From Zavarzinia marina (GTDB taxonomy: Bacteria > Pseudomonadota > Alphaproteobacteria > Zavarziniales > Zavarziniaceae): a DNA stretch of 64,000 bases. This document shows positions 35,147 through 44,676 of this stretch, one piece after another. Within the stretch, counting starts at the first letter, position 1. Each line of letters opens with the position of its first letter. The notes beneath the pieces were generated by a model. That model was not told where the DNA came from and did no database searches. It was given only the letters and a program-made list of their open reading frames with translations. The stretch is from positions 186,001-250,000 of the forward strand of contig NZ_JAKGSB010000001.1 in assembly GCF_021568905.1 (NCBI RefSeq), read 5' to 3'. The position numbers and the translations under genes are program-made.

Positions 35147-36028
35147 TTACCCGCCCATGTGCTTGATGTCGGGCGGGGGCAGGAGGGCGGCGGCGGCGCC
35201 GAGACTGTCGGTCGGGGTCAGGCCGCGGGCGACCAACTGGGCCATGGCGATGCCGTATTCCGTCTTCACCTGCACCTTGACCGGGATGGCGCGGGGCAGG
35301 TCGGGGAAGCGGGCGAACCAGATGTCGATCTCGTTCGGATATTTCCTGGCGTCGGTCCGCTCCCACGACGGATCGAAGCCCTTGATGCGGCGATAGCGGA
35401 TCACGCAATGGACCGCCTCGCCCGAGAAGAACGTATCGCCATGGGCCTCGATCGTCTCGGGGCCCTTGTTCTCGAAGGCGATGTCGTAACGCCGGCGGCC
35501 GTCGAAGATCTTGAATTCGCGCTGACAGATGCGATCGTCCGGGCCCGCCTCGGCCGCCAGCATGGCGGCGGTCGCGGGATCCATGGCGCCCATCAGGAAT
35601 TCCGGCTCGACCGGGCGGCGGCCGTCCTCGGCATTGGGCGGCACGGTGACGATCTCTTCCGGTCCGTCGGCATCGAAATAGACGTCGATGGAGCGGCGCT
35701 TGCCGACGCGGCCGTCATAGCGCACCTGATAGAGGTCGGGCCGGGCCGAAGCGTCGTCACTCGCCATTTCGCCGTCGACGCGGCTCTGCATCCGGGCCTT
35801 GAACAGGGATTCCCACAGGCCGACGGTGCGGGTCAGGCTGTCCATGCGGTAGCGATCGCCGTCGACCGTGGTCCTGGTGTCGACCTCGACGATGGGAATG
35901 CCGCCCAGGAACACCCGATAGGTCAGGTCGACCCGCTCGGCCGACGCAAGCGCCCCGGTGGCGAGCGGCGGGCCGAGGAACGCGGCGGCGGCCGCGAGGG
36001 CGAGAAGGCGACGGGCGATCGGCATCAT
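35147..36028 (-). CDS. DUF3108 protein with signal peptide
   Basis: A 293-residue exported protein: signal peptide RRLLALAAAAAFLGPPLATG, then the DUF3108 fold starting ERVDLTYRVFLGGIPIVEVD and carrying FFSGEAVHCVIRYRRIKGF. The family is found in periplasmic/outer-membrane contexts with no assigned function. CGGAGG is just before the ATG. It lies 14 bp after a second DUF3108 gene. MeaB and the mutase flank the pair on the opposite strand, but a metabolic link is not evident. Confidence 0.82.
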   Translation of the reverse strand: MMPIARRLLALAAAAAFLGPPLATGALASAERVDLTYRVFLGGIPIVEVDTRTTVDGDRYRMDSLTRTVGLWESLFKARMQSRVDGEMASDDASARPDLYQVRYDGRVGKRRSIDVYFDADGPEEIVTVPPNAEDGRRPVEPEFLMGAMDPATAAMLAAEAGPDDRICQREFKIFDGRRRYDIAFENKGPETIEAHGDTFFSGEAVHCVIRYRRIKGFDPSWERTDARKYPNEIDIWFARFPDLPRAIPVKVQVKTEYGIAMAQLVARGLTPTDSLGAAAALLPPPDIKHMGG

Positions 36029-36042
36029 GGGAGACCTCCGCT

Positions 36043-36855
36043 TCAGGCGATGGGATCGGCGGGCAGAGGGGCGAGGCCCTCGGCCCTGGTGATGTCGCGG
36101 GCGACGAGCTGGGCCACCGCCTCGCCGAATCTGGTGTGAAAGCACGCCTTCACCGGCACCGGCCGGGGCAGATCGGGGAAACTGGCGAACCAGGCCTCCA
36201 GCGCCTTCGGGTAGTTGCGGTCGCGCGCGCGGTCCCAGGCCGGGCTCGGCTTTCTGATCCGGCGATAGCGGATCACGCAGCGCACGGCCTCGCCGGCATA
36301 GAACGGCCGGCGTTCCGCCGCCAGCGTCTCCGGGCCCTGGTGATCCAGCGCGACGTCGAAACGCTTGCGCCCGTCGAACATGCGGATGTTGCCGCGCAGC
36401 CGCCGGTCGATCAACTCCGGCTGGGCGGCGAGCAGCGAGACGGTGGCGGGATCGAGCGCACCGGTCAGGAAATCCGGCGCCTCGACCGGCGGCTCCGGCG
36501 GTTCGGTGACGATCCGGCTCGGGCCGTCGTCGCCGAAGGCGACGTCGACCGATTGCAGCCGCGTGGCACGGGTGTGATAGCGCGCCTCGAACCGATGGGC
36601 TCGGGCGCCGGCGACGGTGCCTCGCGGCCCCAGCGCGCCGTCGACCCGGCTCCACAGTCGGAGCTTCAGCAGCAGGTCGAAGGCACCGGTCGTGCGTGCC
36701 ACGGCCTCCACGGCATAGCGTCCGCCGTCGAAGGTGGTTCGCGTGTCGACTTCGGCGAAGCCGATGCCGCCGACCATGATGCGATAGGTCAGGTCGACCC
36801 GTTCGGCCGAGCCGGTCGGGGAAAGGGGTCTGTCCTCGGTCTTGGCGACATCCAT
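36043..36855 (-). CDS. DUF3108 paralogue lacking a signal peptide
   Basis: A 270-residue paralogue of the next gene; it shares SAERVDLTYRIMVGGIGFAEVD, VDTRTTFDG, GEAVRCVIRYRRIRK and the PVPVK...FGEAVAQLVARD ending. Ahead of the conserved domain there are only about 17 polar residues (MDVAKTEDRPLSPTG), so no signal peptide can be made; the in-frame sequence upstream (RRPFSYGFAVDAS) is not a signal either. It is therefore cytoplasmic, non-functional, or starts elsewhere by frameshift. A GTG at 36867 is an alternative start. No clear ribosome binding site is present for either. Confidence 0.72.
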   Translation of the reverse strand: MDVAKTEDRPLSPTGSAERVDLTYRIMVGGIGFAEVDTRTTFDGGRYAVEAVARTTGAFDLLLKLRLWSRVDGALGPRGTVAGARAHRFEARYHTRATRLQSVDVAFGDDGPSRIVTEPPEPPVEAPDFLTGALDPATVSLLAAQPELIDRRLRGNIRMFDGRKRFDVALDHQGPETLAAERRPFYAGEAVRCVIRYRRIRKPSPAWDRARDRNYPKALEAWFASFPDLPRPVPVKACFHTRFGEAVAQLVARDITRAEGLAPLPADPIA

Positions 36856-36933
36856 CGAAGCGTCCACTGCAAATCCATACGAAAACGGCCGACGGGGCTT
36901 TGCGGGCGATGCCCGTACTGATAAATCCAGCCC

Positions 36934-37968
36934 ATGATGACAGGTTCCATCCCCGCCGGCGCGCCGGAAAGCATGTCACCCCAGACCGAAGCCCTCGCCG
37001 CCGGCATTCTGGCCGGCCAGCGCCGCGCGCTGGCGCGTGCCATCACCCTGGTCGAATCGACGCGGCGCGATCACCGGGGCCAGGCTTCGCGCCTGATCGA
37101 ACACCTGTTGCCGGCGACGGGCAAGGCGATCCGCATCGGCTTCTCCGGCCCGCCGGGTGTCGGCAAATCCACCTTCATCGAAGCCTTCGGCATGCACCTG
37201 ATCCGCCACGGCCTGAAGGTCGCGGTTCTCGCCGTCGATCCCTCGTCCAGCCTGTCCGGCGGCTCGATCCTCGGCGACAAGACGCGCATGGAAACCCTGG
37301 CCAGGGAGGCGAACGCCTATATCAGGCCCAGCCCCTCCGGCGGGACCCTGGGCGGCGTCGCGCGGCGCACCCGCGAAGCCATGCTGCTGACCGAGGCGGC
37401 GGGCTTCGACGTCGTCTTCATCGAGACCGTCGGCGTCGGCCAGTCCGAGACGGCGGTCGCCGACATGGTCGATCTCTTCGTCCTGCTGGCCAGCCCGGCG
37501 GGCGGCGACGATCTCCAGGGCATCAAGCGCGGCATCATGGAGCTGGCCGACCTGCTGATCGTCACCAAGGCGGACGGCGACCTCGCGGCGGCCGCCGGCC
37601 GCGCGGCGGGCGAATTGCGCATGGCGCTGCACCTGATGCGGCCCAAGGTGCCGTGCTGGCGCGCCGAAGTGCTGACCGTGTCCGCCGTCGCGGCCAGGGG
37701 CCTCGATACCGTGTGGGAGGCGATCGGCCGCTTCCGCACCGCCATGGAGACGACGGGGGAACTGGCCAAGCTCCGCGCCGAACAGGCCCGTGCCGCCCTC
37801 TGGCGCGAGATCGAGGAAGGCTTGATCGCCGCCCTGAAGGAGCATCCCGCCGTCGCCGACCAGGCGCCGGCTCTCGAACGCGCCGTCCTCGCCGGGGAAA
37901 CGACACCGACCCTGGCGGCCGAACGGCTGCTGACGGCATTTCTCGGCCGGACCGTCCGGCCGGAGTGA
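36934..37968 (+). CDS. meaB: Methylmalonyl-CoA mutase-associated GTPase MeaB
   Basis: A 344-residue G3E-type GTPase. Walker [11 protein letters not shown] near 71-80, [20 protein letters not shown], the switch region [10 protein letters not shown] and the base motif TKAD near 208 are all present. MeaB gates adenosylcobalamin delivery and protects methylmalonyl-CoA mutase from inactivation. The C-terminal dimerisation arm is present. It lies 1.9 kb after the mutase gene and is divergent from the DUF3108 pair, with about 78 bp between. Confidence 0.94.
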   Translation: MMTGSIPAGAPESMSPQTEALAAGILAGQRRALARAITLVESTRRDHRGQASRLIEHLLPATGKAIRIGFSGPPGVGKSTFIEAFGMHLIRHGLKVAVLAVDPSSSLSGGSILGDKTRMETLAREANAYIRPSPSGGTLGGVARRTREAMLLTEAAGFDVVFIETVGVGQSETAVADMVDLFVLLASPAGGDDLQGIKRGIMELADLLIVTKADGDLAAAAGRAAGELRMALHLMRPKVPCWRAEVLTVSAVAARGLDTVWEAIGRFRTAMETTGELAKLRAEQARAALWREIEEGLIAALKEHPAVADQAPALERAVLAGETTPTLAAERLLTAFLGRTVRPE

Positions 37969-38220
37969 ACGCCGGCCCGAAATGGCGCCTCCCTTATGCA
38001 ATTTTATGGTTAATTTTCGCCGTTAATGCCCTGATCTGGGATTGAATGGCCTCGATACACGCCAGAATGGTGATTTTCCGGCCTCCGTTTCTTTGAACTT
38101 CGTCCAAATTTATGGCTGTCGGCGGTTTCGATCGCCGTCGGGCCGCGACAGGGACGTCGGCGCGACAGGGGCGCCGGCCACAGGGGCGTGGCAGAGCAAG
38201 GGGGACAAGGGGGAGTGGGT

Positions 38221-38754
38221 ATGAACAGGTTCTTCGCGTCGGCCGCGGCGCTCGCCATTTCGGCCGCCGTCGCCCTTCCCGGCCTCGCGGCCGAGAAGAC
38301 GACGACATTCAACGTTTCCATCGAAATCGGCAACGACTGCACGATTTCGGCCAACGACCTCGTCTTCGGCTCGGGCGCCGTGGGCGTCCTCGACACCAGT
38401 ATCGATTCGACGACGACGATGGACGTGCTGTGCACCGCCGGGCTCGACTACGCGGTCGGCATTTCCGACGGCGCGAGCCCGCAGTCCTCGCCCACGCGGC
38501 GCCAGATGACCGGCGGCCCGTCGAGCGAGACCATCAGCTACGAACTCTATACCAATGCCTCGCGCTCGAACGTCTGGGGTGCCATCGCGACCAGTGCGGG
38601 CGGGTCCTCGACGGCGGTGTCGGGCACCAGCCTGGTGACGGGCATCGGCAGCGGCGACACGCAGACCCTGACGGTCTACGGCCGCGTGCCGACGCAGACG
38701 ACGCCACAGGCCGGCACCTACAACGACAATGTGACCGTCACGATCTCGTTCTGA
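38221..38754 (+). CDS. Spore-coat-U-domain pilin (major subunit)
   Basis: A 177-residue exported protein with signal peptide ending LAAEK, then one SCPU domain: FNVSIEIGNDCTISANDLVFG (first conserved Cys), a second Cys in VLCTAGLDYAVG and the final donor-accepting strand TYNDNVTVTISF. This is the major subunit type of Csu-like (archaic) chaperone-usher pili used for biofilm attachment. It is the first gene of a four-gene operon; the 252 bp upstream is AT-rich (for example TTTTATGGTTAATTTT near 38002) and likely holds the promoter. Confidence 0.85.
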   Translation: MNRFFASAAALAISAAVALPGLAAEKTTTFNVSIEIGNDCTISANDLVFGSGAVGVLDTSIDSTTTMDVLCTAGLDYAVGISDGASPQSSPTRRQMTGGPSSETISYELYTNASRSNVWGAIATSAGGSSTAVSGTSLVTGIGSGDTQTLTVYGRVPTQTTPQAGTYNDNVTVTISF

Positions 38755-38773
38755 TCGGGTAGACGAGGGTCCG

Positions 38774-39514
38774 ATGGCGAACCGAGCCTGCTTCGGCAGG
38801 CTCGCCGGCCTGTTCCTGTCGGCCGCGATTGCCGTGGGCGTCGCGGGGCAGGCGCGCGCGGCGAGCCTGAACGTCTCTCCGGTGACTTTCGACGTGGTGG
38901 CACCGCAGGCCACGACATCCCTGGTCCTGCGCAATTCCGGTACCGTACCGATCTATGCCCAGGTCCGGGTCTTCGGCTGGCGGCTGGTCGACGGCCGGGA
39001 GGTTCTCGAGCAGACCTCCCGCGTCGCCGCCAGCCCGCCGATCCAGCAGGTGCCGCCGGGCGGGGAGCAGATCGTTCGCATCGTGCGCATCGGCGATGCG
39101 CCGCTGGAGGGGCAGGAAGCCTATCGCCTGCTGATCGACGAATTGCCGTCGGATCCGACGCGGATCGGCCCGTCGCGCGTGGCGTTGAACCTGCGCTATT
39201 CCCTGCCGGTCTTCTTCACGCCGGATACGGCGCGGCGCGCCGATCTTGCCTGGTCGATCGAGCGGTCGGGCGCCGGCCACGTGCTGCGGATCCGCAATGG
39301 CGGTGGCGACCGCGCCCGGCTGAGCGCGGCTTCGGTCGCGGCGGGCGGGCAGGAACGCGCCCTGGCCGAGGGGCTTCTCGGCTATGTCCTCGCCGACAGC
39401 TTCCTGGACTGGCCGCTGCCGCCCGACCTCGCGGCGGCGGGCGCCGGGAACACGGTGACCGTCAGGGCCCGGGTCGACGGCCGCGAGACGGAACATGTCC
39501 TGGCGGTCCCCTGA
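38774..39514 (+). CDS. Periplasmic pilus chaperone (CsuC-like)
   Basis: A 246-residue PapD-like chaperone. After the signal peptide (cleavage near ARAASL) comes the first immunoglobulin domain with ASLNVSPVTFDVVAPQATTS and the edge strand with LNLRYSLPVFF near residue 145. The second domain follows. It caps pilin subunits in the periplasm and hands them to the usher. It overlaps the usher gene by 20 bp. Confidence 0.88.
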   Translation: MANRACFGRLAGLFLSAAIAVGVAGQARAASLNVSPVTFDVVAPQATTSLVLRNSGTVPIYAQVRVFGWRLVDGREVLEQTSRVAASPPIQQVPPGGEQIVRIVRIGDAPLEGQEAYRLLIDELPSDPTRIGPSRVALNLRYSLPVFFTPDTARRADLAWSIERSGAGHVLRIRNGGGDRARLSAASVAAGGQERALAEGLLGYVLADSFLDWPLPPDLAAAGAGNTVTVRARVDGRETEHVLAVP

Positions 39515-42077
39515 ACGCCGCGCCCATGTCGTTCCCGTCGTTACGGCCGTCATGTGGCTGCAGGTCGCCGCGATGCCGGCTCATGCCGCCGAGACGGTCA
39601 TCGTGCCGATCGTCGATCGTTCGTCGGCCGAGGTTGTCGGAACCAAGTCCGGCGGGGTGACCCGCGGCCATATTCCGGGCGTCGGCTACGGTGTCGTCGC
39701 CGATCTGCCGCCACCCGCATCGAAGGGCGCCGCGGCTTCGGGCGCGACCGGCGAATTCGGCGATGCCGTGCCGGCCCCCGACGCGACGCCGTCCGTCGTC
39801 GCCCGCATCGATCACGGGGCGAGCGCCGCCGAACTGGTGCAGGCCGATCACGAACTCGTGCTCGAAGTCTTCGTGAACGGTGCCTCGACCGGCATGGTGG
39901 CGCGCTTCACCGAAAGGCTGGGCCGCTTCTTCGCCAGCGTCGGCGAATTGAACGAGGTCGGTATCGTCGCGGATGCGGCGGATGCCGATCCCGAAACCCG
40001 ACTCGTCGCGCTCGATGGCCTCTCCGGGCTTCGCTATCGCCATGATTCCGCGCGCCAGCGCATCGAATTGACAGCGGCGCCGGAACGCCTGCTGGCCACC
40101 CGCATTGGCGCCCGTCCGCTCCGCCCGATCACGCCCGAGGCGGATCCCGGGACCGTGACCAATTACGACTTCTTCGGCCGCGTCAGCGATGGCGGCACGG
40201 TCGGCTCCCTGTTCCTCGAAAACCGCGTGTTCGGCTTTCTGCCGGGCCTGATCGCCAATACAGGCATCATCGGCTTCGGCGACGACGCGATGATCGGCGT
40301 CTCCCGCGACGAGACCGTCCTGCGTCTCGATTCCAGCTGGTCCTTCGCCGACGCGGCGGAAATGGTCTCCTATCGCCTGGGCGATGCCATTTCGGGCGCT
40401 CTGGCCTGGGTTCGGCCGGTCCGCTTCGGCGGCATCCAGATCCAGCGCAATTTTTCCCTGCAGCCCGATCTCGTGACCTATTCCCTGCCGCGCCTGGACG
40501 GCGTGGCCCCGGTGCCGTCGACGGTCGAACTCTATGTCAACAACGTACGCCAGCTCAGCGAGGATGTGCCCGGCGGGCCCTTCGTCATCGACCAGCCGCC
40601 GCTGCTGACCGGCAGCGGCGACGCGGTGATCGTGATCCGCGACGCGCTGGGGCGCGAGAGCCGCCAGGTGCTGCCGCTCTATCTCGACGCGACCTTGCTG
40701 GACGAGGGGCGCAGCGACTTCTCCCTGGAGGCCGGCTACATCCGGCGCGACTACGGCTTCGAGTCCTTCTCCTACGCGAATGATCTCGCCGGCAGCGCCA
40801 GCCTGCGCTACGGCCTGACCGGATGGCTGACCCTGGAAGGCCATGCCGAAGGATCCGGCGACGTGGCGATGGCGGGGGCGGGCGGCGTTCTGCGCCTCGG
40901 CCAGGCGGGCGTTCTCCGGCTGGCGGGCGCCGCCAGTTCGGGCGAGAAGGGCGTCGGAACCCAATTCTCCGCCGGCTACAACTGGTCGGGGCGGCGTTTC
41001 TCGTTCAATACGGCCGCGACCCTGACGGAGCGGGATTTCGGCGATCTCTCGATGATCGAGGGGTTCGAGCCGCCCCGGCTGCAACTCACCGCCGGTCTTT
41101 CCGTGCCCGTCGGCGCATCGGGCGCCATCGGCCTCGGCTATGTCCAATATGATTCCTTCAGCGAAGGCGGCGACGTCAATCTCGCCTCCATGTCCTATTC
41201 GGTTCCGCTCGGCAGGCGCAGCTCCTTCTACGCCTCTGCCTTCCGGGATTTCGCGGAGGACGACCGCTATGGCGGTTTCGTCGGGCTTTCCTACAGTTTC
41301 GGCAACCGGATCAGCGCGTCCACCAACATGCGCTATGACGACGGCCGGCTCGGCCTCGGTGCCAGCGTGACGCGCTCGATTCCCTATGAAGGCGGCTTCG
41401 GTTTCAACGCGCGGGCCTTCGAATACGCGGGGGACACGCAGTTCTTCGGGTCCGGCGGCTACAGGGGGGCCGTCGGCGAGACCTGGGCGGGCATCGAGGT
41501 TCTGAACGGCGATGTCGCGGGGACTCTCAGCGCGCGGGGCGCCGTCGCGGTGATGGACGAGGCCGTGATCGCCGGGCGCAGCGTCGACGATGGTTTCGCC
41601 GTTGTCTCCACCAACGGCGTGCCGGACGTGCCGGTTCTGGTCGAGAACCGCGACATCGGCCGCACCAATGGCGACGGCTATTTCCTCGTGCCGGATCTTC
41701 GCGCCTATCAGCGCAATCACCTGTCGATCGAAACCGGGGGCATGCCGGCCGATGTCGCGGTCGGCCGGGTCAAGGCCACGATCGCGCCCGAGGCGCGCGC
41801 CGGGGTGCTGGTGCCGTTCCCGGTCACCAGGGTCGCCGGGGCGACCTTCATCCTGCACGATGGCGACGGCAGGCCCCTGGCGCCGGGCACCATGGTGCGC
41901 CTCGCGTCCGGTGCCGCGCAATCCGTGGTCGGCTACGACGGCCAAGCCTATCTGACCGAACTCCTACCCCGGAATACCATCATCGCCGACCTGCCCGACG
42001 GGTCGTGCGCGGCCGAAGCCCCCTATCTGCCGGCGCCGGGCACTCTCCCGACGATCGGTCCCCTGGTGTGCCGATGA
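39495..42077 (+). CDS. Outer-membrane pilus usher (CsuD-like)
   Basis: An 860-residue usher with a signal peptide (residues 1-31, MPAHAAETV). The N-terminal chaperone-binding domain and 24-strand barrel follow; VPSTVELYVNNVRQLSEDVPGG marks the plug region and VDDGFAVVSTNGVPDVPVLVENRD the C-terminal domains. It forms the secretion and assembly pore for the pilus. It overlaps both neighbours (chaperone by 20 bp; tip gene by ATGA), so all three are translated together. Confidence 0.9.
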   Translation: MSWRSPERRAHVVPVVTAVMWLQVAAMPAHAAETVIVPIVDRSSAEVVGTKSGGVTRGHIPGVGYGVVADLPPPASKGAAASGATGEFGDAVPAPDATPSVVARIDHGASAAELVQADHELVLEVFVNGASTGMVARFTERLGRFFASVGELNEVGIVADAADADPETRLVALDGLSGLRYRHDSARQRIELTAAPERLLATRIGARPLRPITPEADPGTVTNYDFFGRVSDGGTVGSLFLENRVFGFLPGLIANTGIIGFGDDAMIGVSRDETVLRLDSSWSFADAAEMVSYRLGDAISGALAWVRPVRFGGIQIQRNFSLQPDLVTYSLPRLDGVAPVPSTVELYVNNVRQLSEDVPGGPFVIDQPPLLTGSGDAVIVIRDALGRESRQVLPLYLDATLLDEGRSDFSLEAGYIRRDYGFESFSYANDLAGSASLRYGLTGWLTLEGHAEGSGDVAMAGAGGVLRLGQAGVLRLAGAASSGEKGVGTQFSAGYNWSGRRFSFNTAATLTERDFGDLSMIEGFEPPRLQLTAGLSVPVGASGAIGLGYVQYDSFSEGGDVNLASMSYSVPLGRRSSFYASAFRDFAEDDRYGGFVGLSYSFGNRISASTNMRYDDGRLGLGASVTRSIPYEGGFGFNARAFEYAGDTQFFGSGGYRGAVGETWAGIEVLNGDVAGTLSARGAVAVMDEAVIAGRSVDDGFAVVSTNGVPDVPVLVENRDIGRTNGDGYFLVPDLRAYQRNHLSIETGGMPADVAVGRVKATIAPEARAGVLVPFPVTRVAGATFILHDGDGRPLAPGTMVRLASGAAQSVVGYDGQAYLTELLPRNTIIADLPDGSCAAEAPYLPAPGTLPTIGPLVCR

Positions 42078-43051
42078 AGACAGCCCTCGGAATCCGTCGC
42101 ATGGCCGGACCGCTGTTCGCGGCCCTGGTCGCCGCCGCGCCGGCCGCCGCCCAGCAGGTGAGCTGCAGCGGTTCCGCCTCGCCGCTCGCCTTCGGCGACG
42201 TCGACGTGCTCTCCTCGGCTCCCGTCGACGTCACTTCGACGGTCACGGTGAATTGCACCGTCGGCCTCCTCGGGATTCTGTCCTACAACCATGTCTGCGT
42301 CGACATCGGTGCCGGCAGTGTCGGCAATACGGTCTTCGACCGTCGGATGGCGAGCGGCGCGAACCGTCTGAGCTTCCAGATCTATACCGATGCCGCCCGT
42401 TCGAATGTGTTCGGCGGTCCCGCCGGCGGCAGTTCCGTGGCCGTGTCGCAGACCAATCCGATCCTTCTGCCCGGCACGCGGACGTCGACGGTGACGGTCT
42501 ATGGCCGGGTGTTCGGCGGGCAGTCGGCGGCGGTGATCGGCGACTATGCGACCAATCTGGACATCACGCTGCGCTATCTGCGGAACTACAGCGCCGGTCA
42601 TCCGGGCTGCGGCGCGGGCGATTTCTCGTCGGCGTCCTTCACGGGGCCGGTGACGGCGACCGTGGCGCGGAACTGCTATGTTTCGGCGAATGATCTTCTC
42701 TTCGCCACCACCGGCAGCCTGACCGGCAGTATCGACGCCGCCTCCAGCCTTTCCGTCCAATGCTCGTCGCAGACACCCTATACGCTGCGCGCCAATGCGG
42801 GGCAGGGGCTCGGGGCGACGGTGGCGCTGCGCCGCATGACGCAGTCGAGCGGCGAGACAATCGACTACCGGCTCTACACCGACGCCGGGCGTACCATTCT
42901 CTGGGGCGACGGGACGGCCGGCACCTCGACCCTCGGCGGCACCGGCACGGGCGGATCCCAGACCCTGTCCTTCTTTGGCCGCGTGCCGGCCCAGGCGACG
43001 CCGTCTTCGGGGCTCTACAACGATCAGGTCACGGTCACGATCGTCTATTGA
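42074..43051 (+). CDS. Two-domain SCPU protein, probable pilus tip adhesin (CsuE-like)
   Basis: A 325-residue exported protein with signal peptide ending APAAAQQ and two spore-coat-U domains: the first from VSCSGSASPLAFGDVDVLSS, the second from TVARNCYVSANDLLFATTG to SSGLYNDQVTVTIVY. A two-domain last subunit without need of a following donor strand is typical of the tip adhesin (CsuE). Its start overlaps the usher stop. Its last 7 bases overlap the 3' end of the convergent old yellow enzyme gene. Confidence 0.85.
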   Translation: MKTALGIRRMAGPLFAALVAAAPAAAQQVSCSGSASPLAFGDVDVLSSAPVDVTSTVTVNCTVGLLGILSYNHVCVDIGAGSVGNTVFDRRMASGANRLSFQIYTDAARSNVFGGPAGGSSVAVSQTNPILLPGTRTSTVTVYGRVFGGQSAAVIGDYATNLDITLRYLRNYSAGHPGCGAGDFSSASFTGPVTATVARNCYVSANDLLFATTGSLTGSIDAASSLSVQCSSQTPYTLRANAGQGLGATVALRRMTQSSGETIDYRLYTDAGRTILWGDGTAGTSTLGGTGTGGSQTLSFFGRVPAQATPSSGLYNDQVTVTIVY

Positions 43052-44136
43052 TCCGCCAGTGCCGGATAATCCGTATAGCCCTCGGCCCCGCCACCATAGA
43101 GGCTTTCGCGCTTCAGGTCGTTCAGGGGGGCGTCGCGGCGCAGGCGCTCCACCAGGTCGGGATTGGCGATGAAGGGACGGCCGAAGGCGATCAGGTCGGC
43201 GTCGTCGGCGGCCAGCGCCGCTTCCGCCATGGCCTTGTCGTAGCCGTTGTTGGCGATATAGGCGCCCCGGAAGCGTTTGCGCAGCGCCTTGAAGTCGAAG
43301 GGCTGGTCCAGGGTCCGGGCGCCGCCGGTCGCCCCCTCGATGACATGGATGAACAGCACGCCCCTGGCGTCGAGCCCGTCGACCACGGCCGAGAAGAGGG
43401 CGGTGGGATCGCTGTCGGCGATGTCGTTGGCGGGGGAGATGGGGGCGATGCGCACCCCCGTCCGCTCGGGCCCGATCGCGGCGGTGACGGCATCGACCAC
43501 CTCGAACAGGAAGCGGGTGCGGTTGGCGATCGGCCCGCCATAGGCGTCCGTCCGCCTGTTGGTACCGTCGCGCAGGAACTGGTCGATCAGATAGCCGTTG
43601 GCGGCATGGATCTCGACGCCGTCGAAGCCGGCGTCCATGGCGTTTCGTGCCGCCGTTGCATAGGCGGCGACGACGCCCGGAATTTCCGCCGTCTCCAGGG
43701 CGCGGGGCTCGGAGGTGGGCACGAATTCGCCCTTCACGAAGGTCTTGGCATTGGCCCTGACGGCCGAAGGTGCCACCGGGGCGGCGCCCCCCGGCTGGAA
43801 GGCGATGTTGGAGATGCGCCCGACATGCCAGAGCTGGATGAAGATGCGCCCGCCGGCGGCATGCACGGCATCGGTGACGCGGCGCCAGCCGGCGACCTGT
43901 TCCGGGCTGTGGATGCCGGGCGTCGCCTCATAGCCCTGGCCTTCGGGGCAGACCTGGCTCGCTTCCGAGATGATCAGGCCGGCGCCGGCGCGCTGGGCGT
44001 AATAGTCCGCCATCAGGGGCGTCGGCACATTGCCGGGGCCGGCGCGGTCGCGCGTCAGCGGCGCCATGACGATTCGGTTGGCAAGGTCGATCGCCGCGAG
44101 GCGATAGGGCGAGAAGAGGGCGAAGGTCCGGGTCAT
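43045..44136 (-). CDS. Old yellow enzyme family NADH:flavin oxidoreductase
   Basis: A 363-residue FMN enzyme. It has the N-terminal LANRIVMAPLTRDRAGPGNVP, the His-Asn/His pair region FDGVEIHAANGYLIDQFLRDGTN that binds the substrate carbonyl, and GRPFIANPDLVERLRRDAPL at the end. These are the markers of the NemA/xenobiotic reductase group, which reduces activated alkenes such as N-ethylmaleimide or nitro esters. There is no regulator gene (such as nemR) beside it. It converges on the pilus operon with 7 bp overlap. Confidence 0.9.
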   Translation of the reverse strand: MTRTFALFSPYRLAAIDLANRIVMAPLTRDRAGPGNVPTPLMADYYAQRAGAGLIISEASQVCPEGQGYEATPGIHSPEQVAGWRRVTDAVHAAGGRIFIQLWHVGRISNIAFQPGGAAPVAPSAVRANAKTFVKGEFVPTSEPRALETAEIPGVVAAYATAARNAMDAGFDGVEIHAANGYLIDQFLRDGTNRRTDAYGGPIANRTRFLFEVVDAVTAAIGPERTGVRIAPISPANDIADSDPTALFSAVVDGLDARGVLFIHVIEGATGGARTLDQPFDFKALRKRFRGAYIANNGYDKAMAEAALAADDADLIAFGRPFIANPDLVERLRRDAPLNDLKRESLYGGGAEGYTDYPALADQ

Positions 44137-44249
44137 GGTCTCAACTCTTCACGGGGTGTGCGGGAATGCCTTAAGGTTGGGGAAGCGCGGCCGGTGCCAC
44201 AAGGCGCCGCAATGGCCGGGCCATGCGCGGGATTTGCAGGTCTCGGGCC

Positions 44250-44278
44250 TTGACGAACGGGCCTCGCGGGTCTAGAAG
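44250..44278 (+). promoter_or_regulatory. Promoter of rpmB
   Basis: TTGACG (44250-44255), 17 bp, TAGAAG (44273-44278), preceded by C as in the alphaproteobacterial CTTGAC box. It is 70 bp before the rpmB start and oriented correctly. Confidence 0.6.
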
Positions 44279-44348
44279 ACGCGACTTCCACAGGGGGCCG
44301 AGGCTTCCTGTGACGTGGATTTTTTGCGCGAGGCGATGGGAGACACAC

Positions 44349-44657
44349 ATGGCGCGGCGCTGCGAACTGACCGGCAAGGGCGTTCTCGTTGGCAACAACG
44401 TCAGCCATGCCAACAACAAGACCCGGACCCGTTTCCTGCCGAATCTGGTCAATGTTTCGCTGATCAGCGAAGCCCTGAACCAGTCGATCCGTTTCCGCAT
44501 CACCGCGCATGCCCTGCGTTCGGTGGAGCACAACGGCGGCCTGGACGGCTTCCTGCTGAAGGCCCGCGACAACGAACTGTCGCTGAAGGCGCGCCGCCTG
44601 AAGAAGCTGGTCGCACAGCGCGTCCAGGCTGCGGCCGCGGCCGCCGAAGCGGCCTGA
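44349..44657 (+). CDS. rpmB: Large ribosomal subunit protein bL28
   Basis: A 102-residue ribosomal protein. [38 protein letters not shown] is the complete bL28 signature, followed by the usual alphaproteobacterial C-terminal extension ending in an Ala-rich tail. It has its own promoter-like sequence and a gap of 19 bp to the next gene, so the queuosine-precursor transporter is probably co-transcribed. Confidence 0.96.
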   Translation: MARRCELTGKGVLVGNNVSHANNKTRTRFLPNLVNVSLISEALNQSIRFRITAHALRSVEHNGGLDGFLLKARDNELSLKARRLKKLVAQRVQAAAAAAEAA

Positions 44658-44676
44658 TTCAGGCCGGCACACAACC

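Noticed and set aside
39462-41945. 827-codon minus-strand frame opposite the usher
   Set aside because: Composition is that of an antisense shadow (His, Arg, Gly rich); the usher and its overlapping neighbours explain the region.
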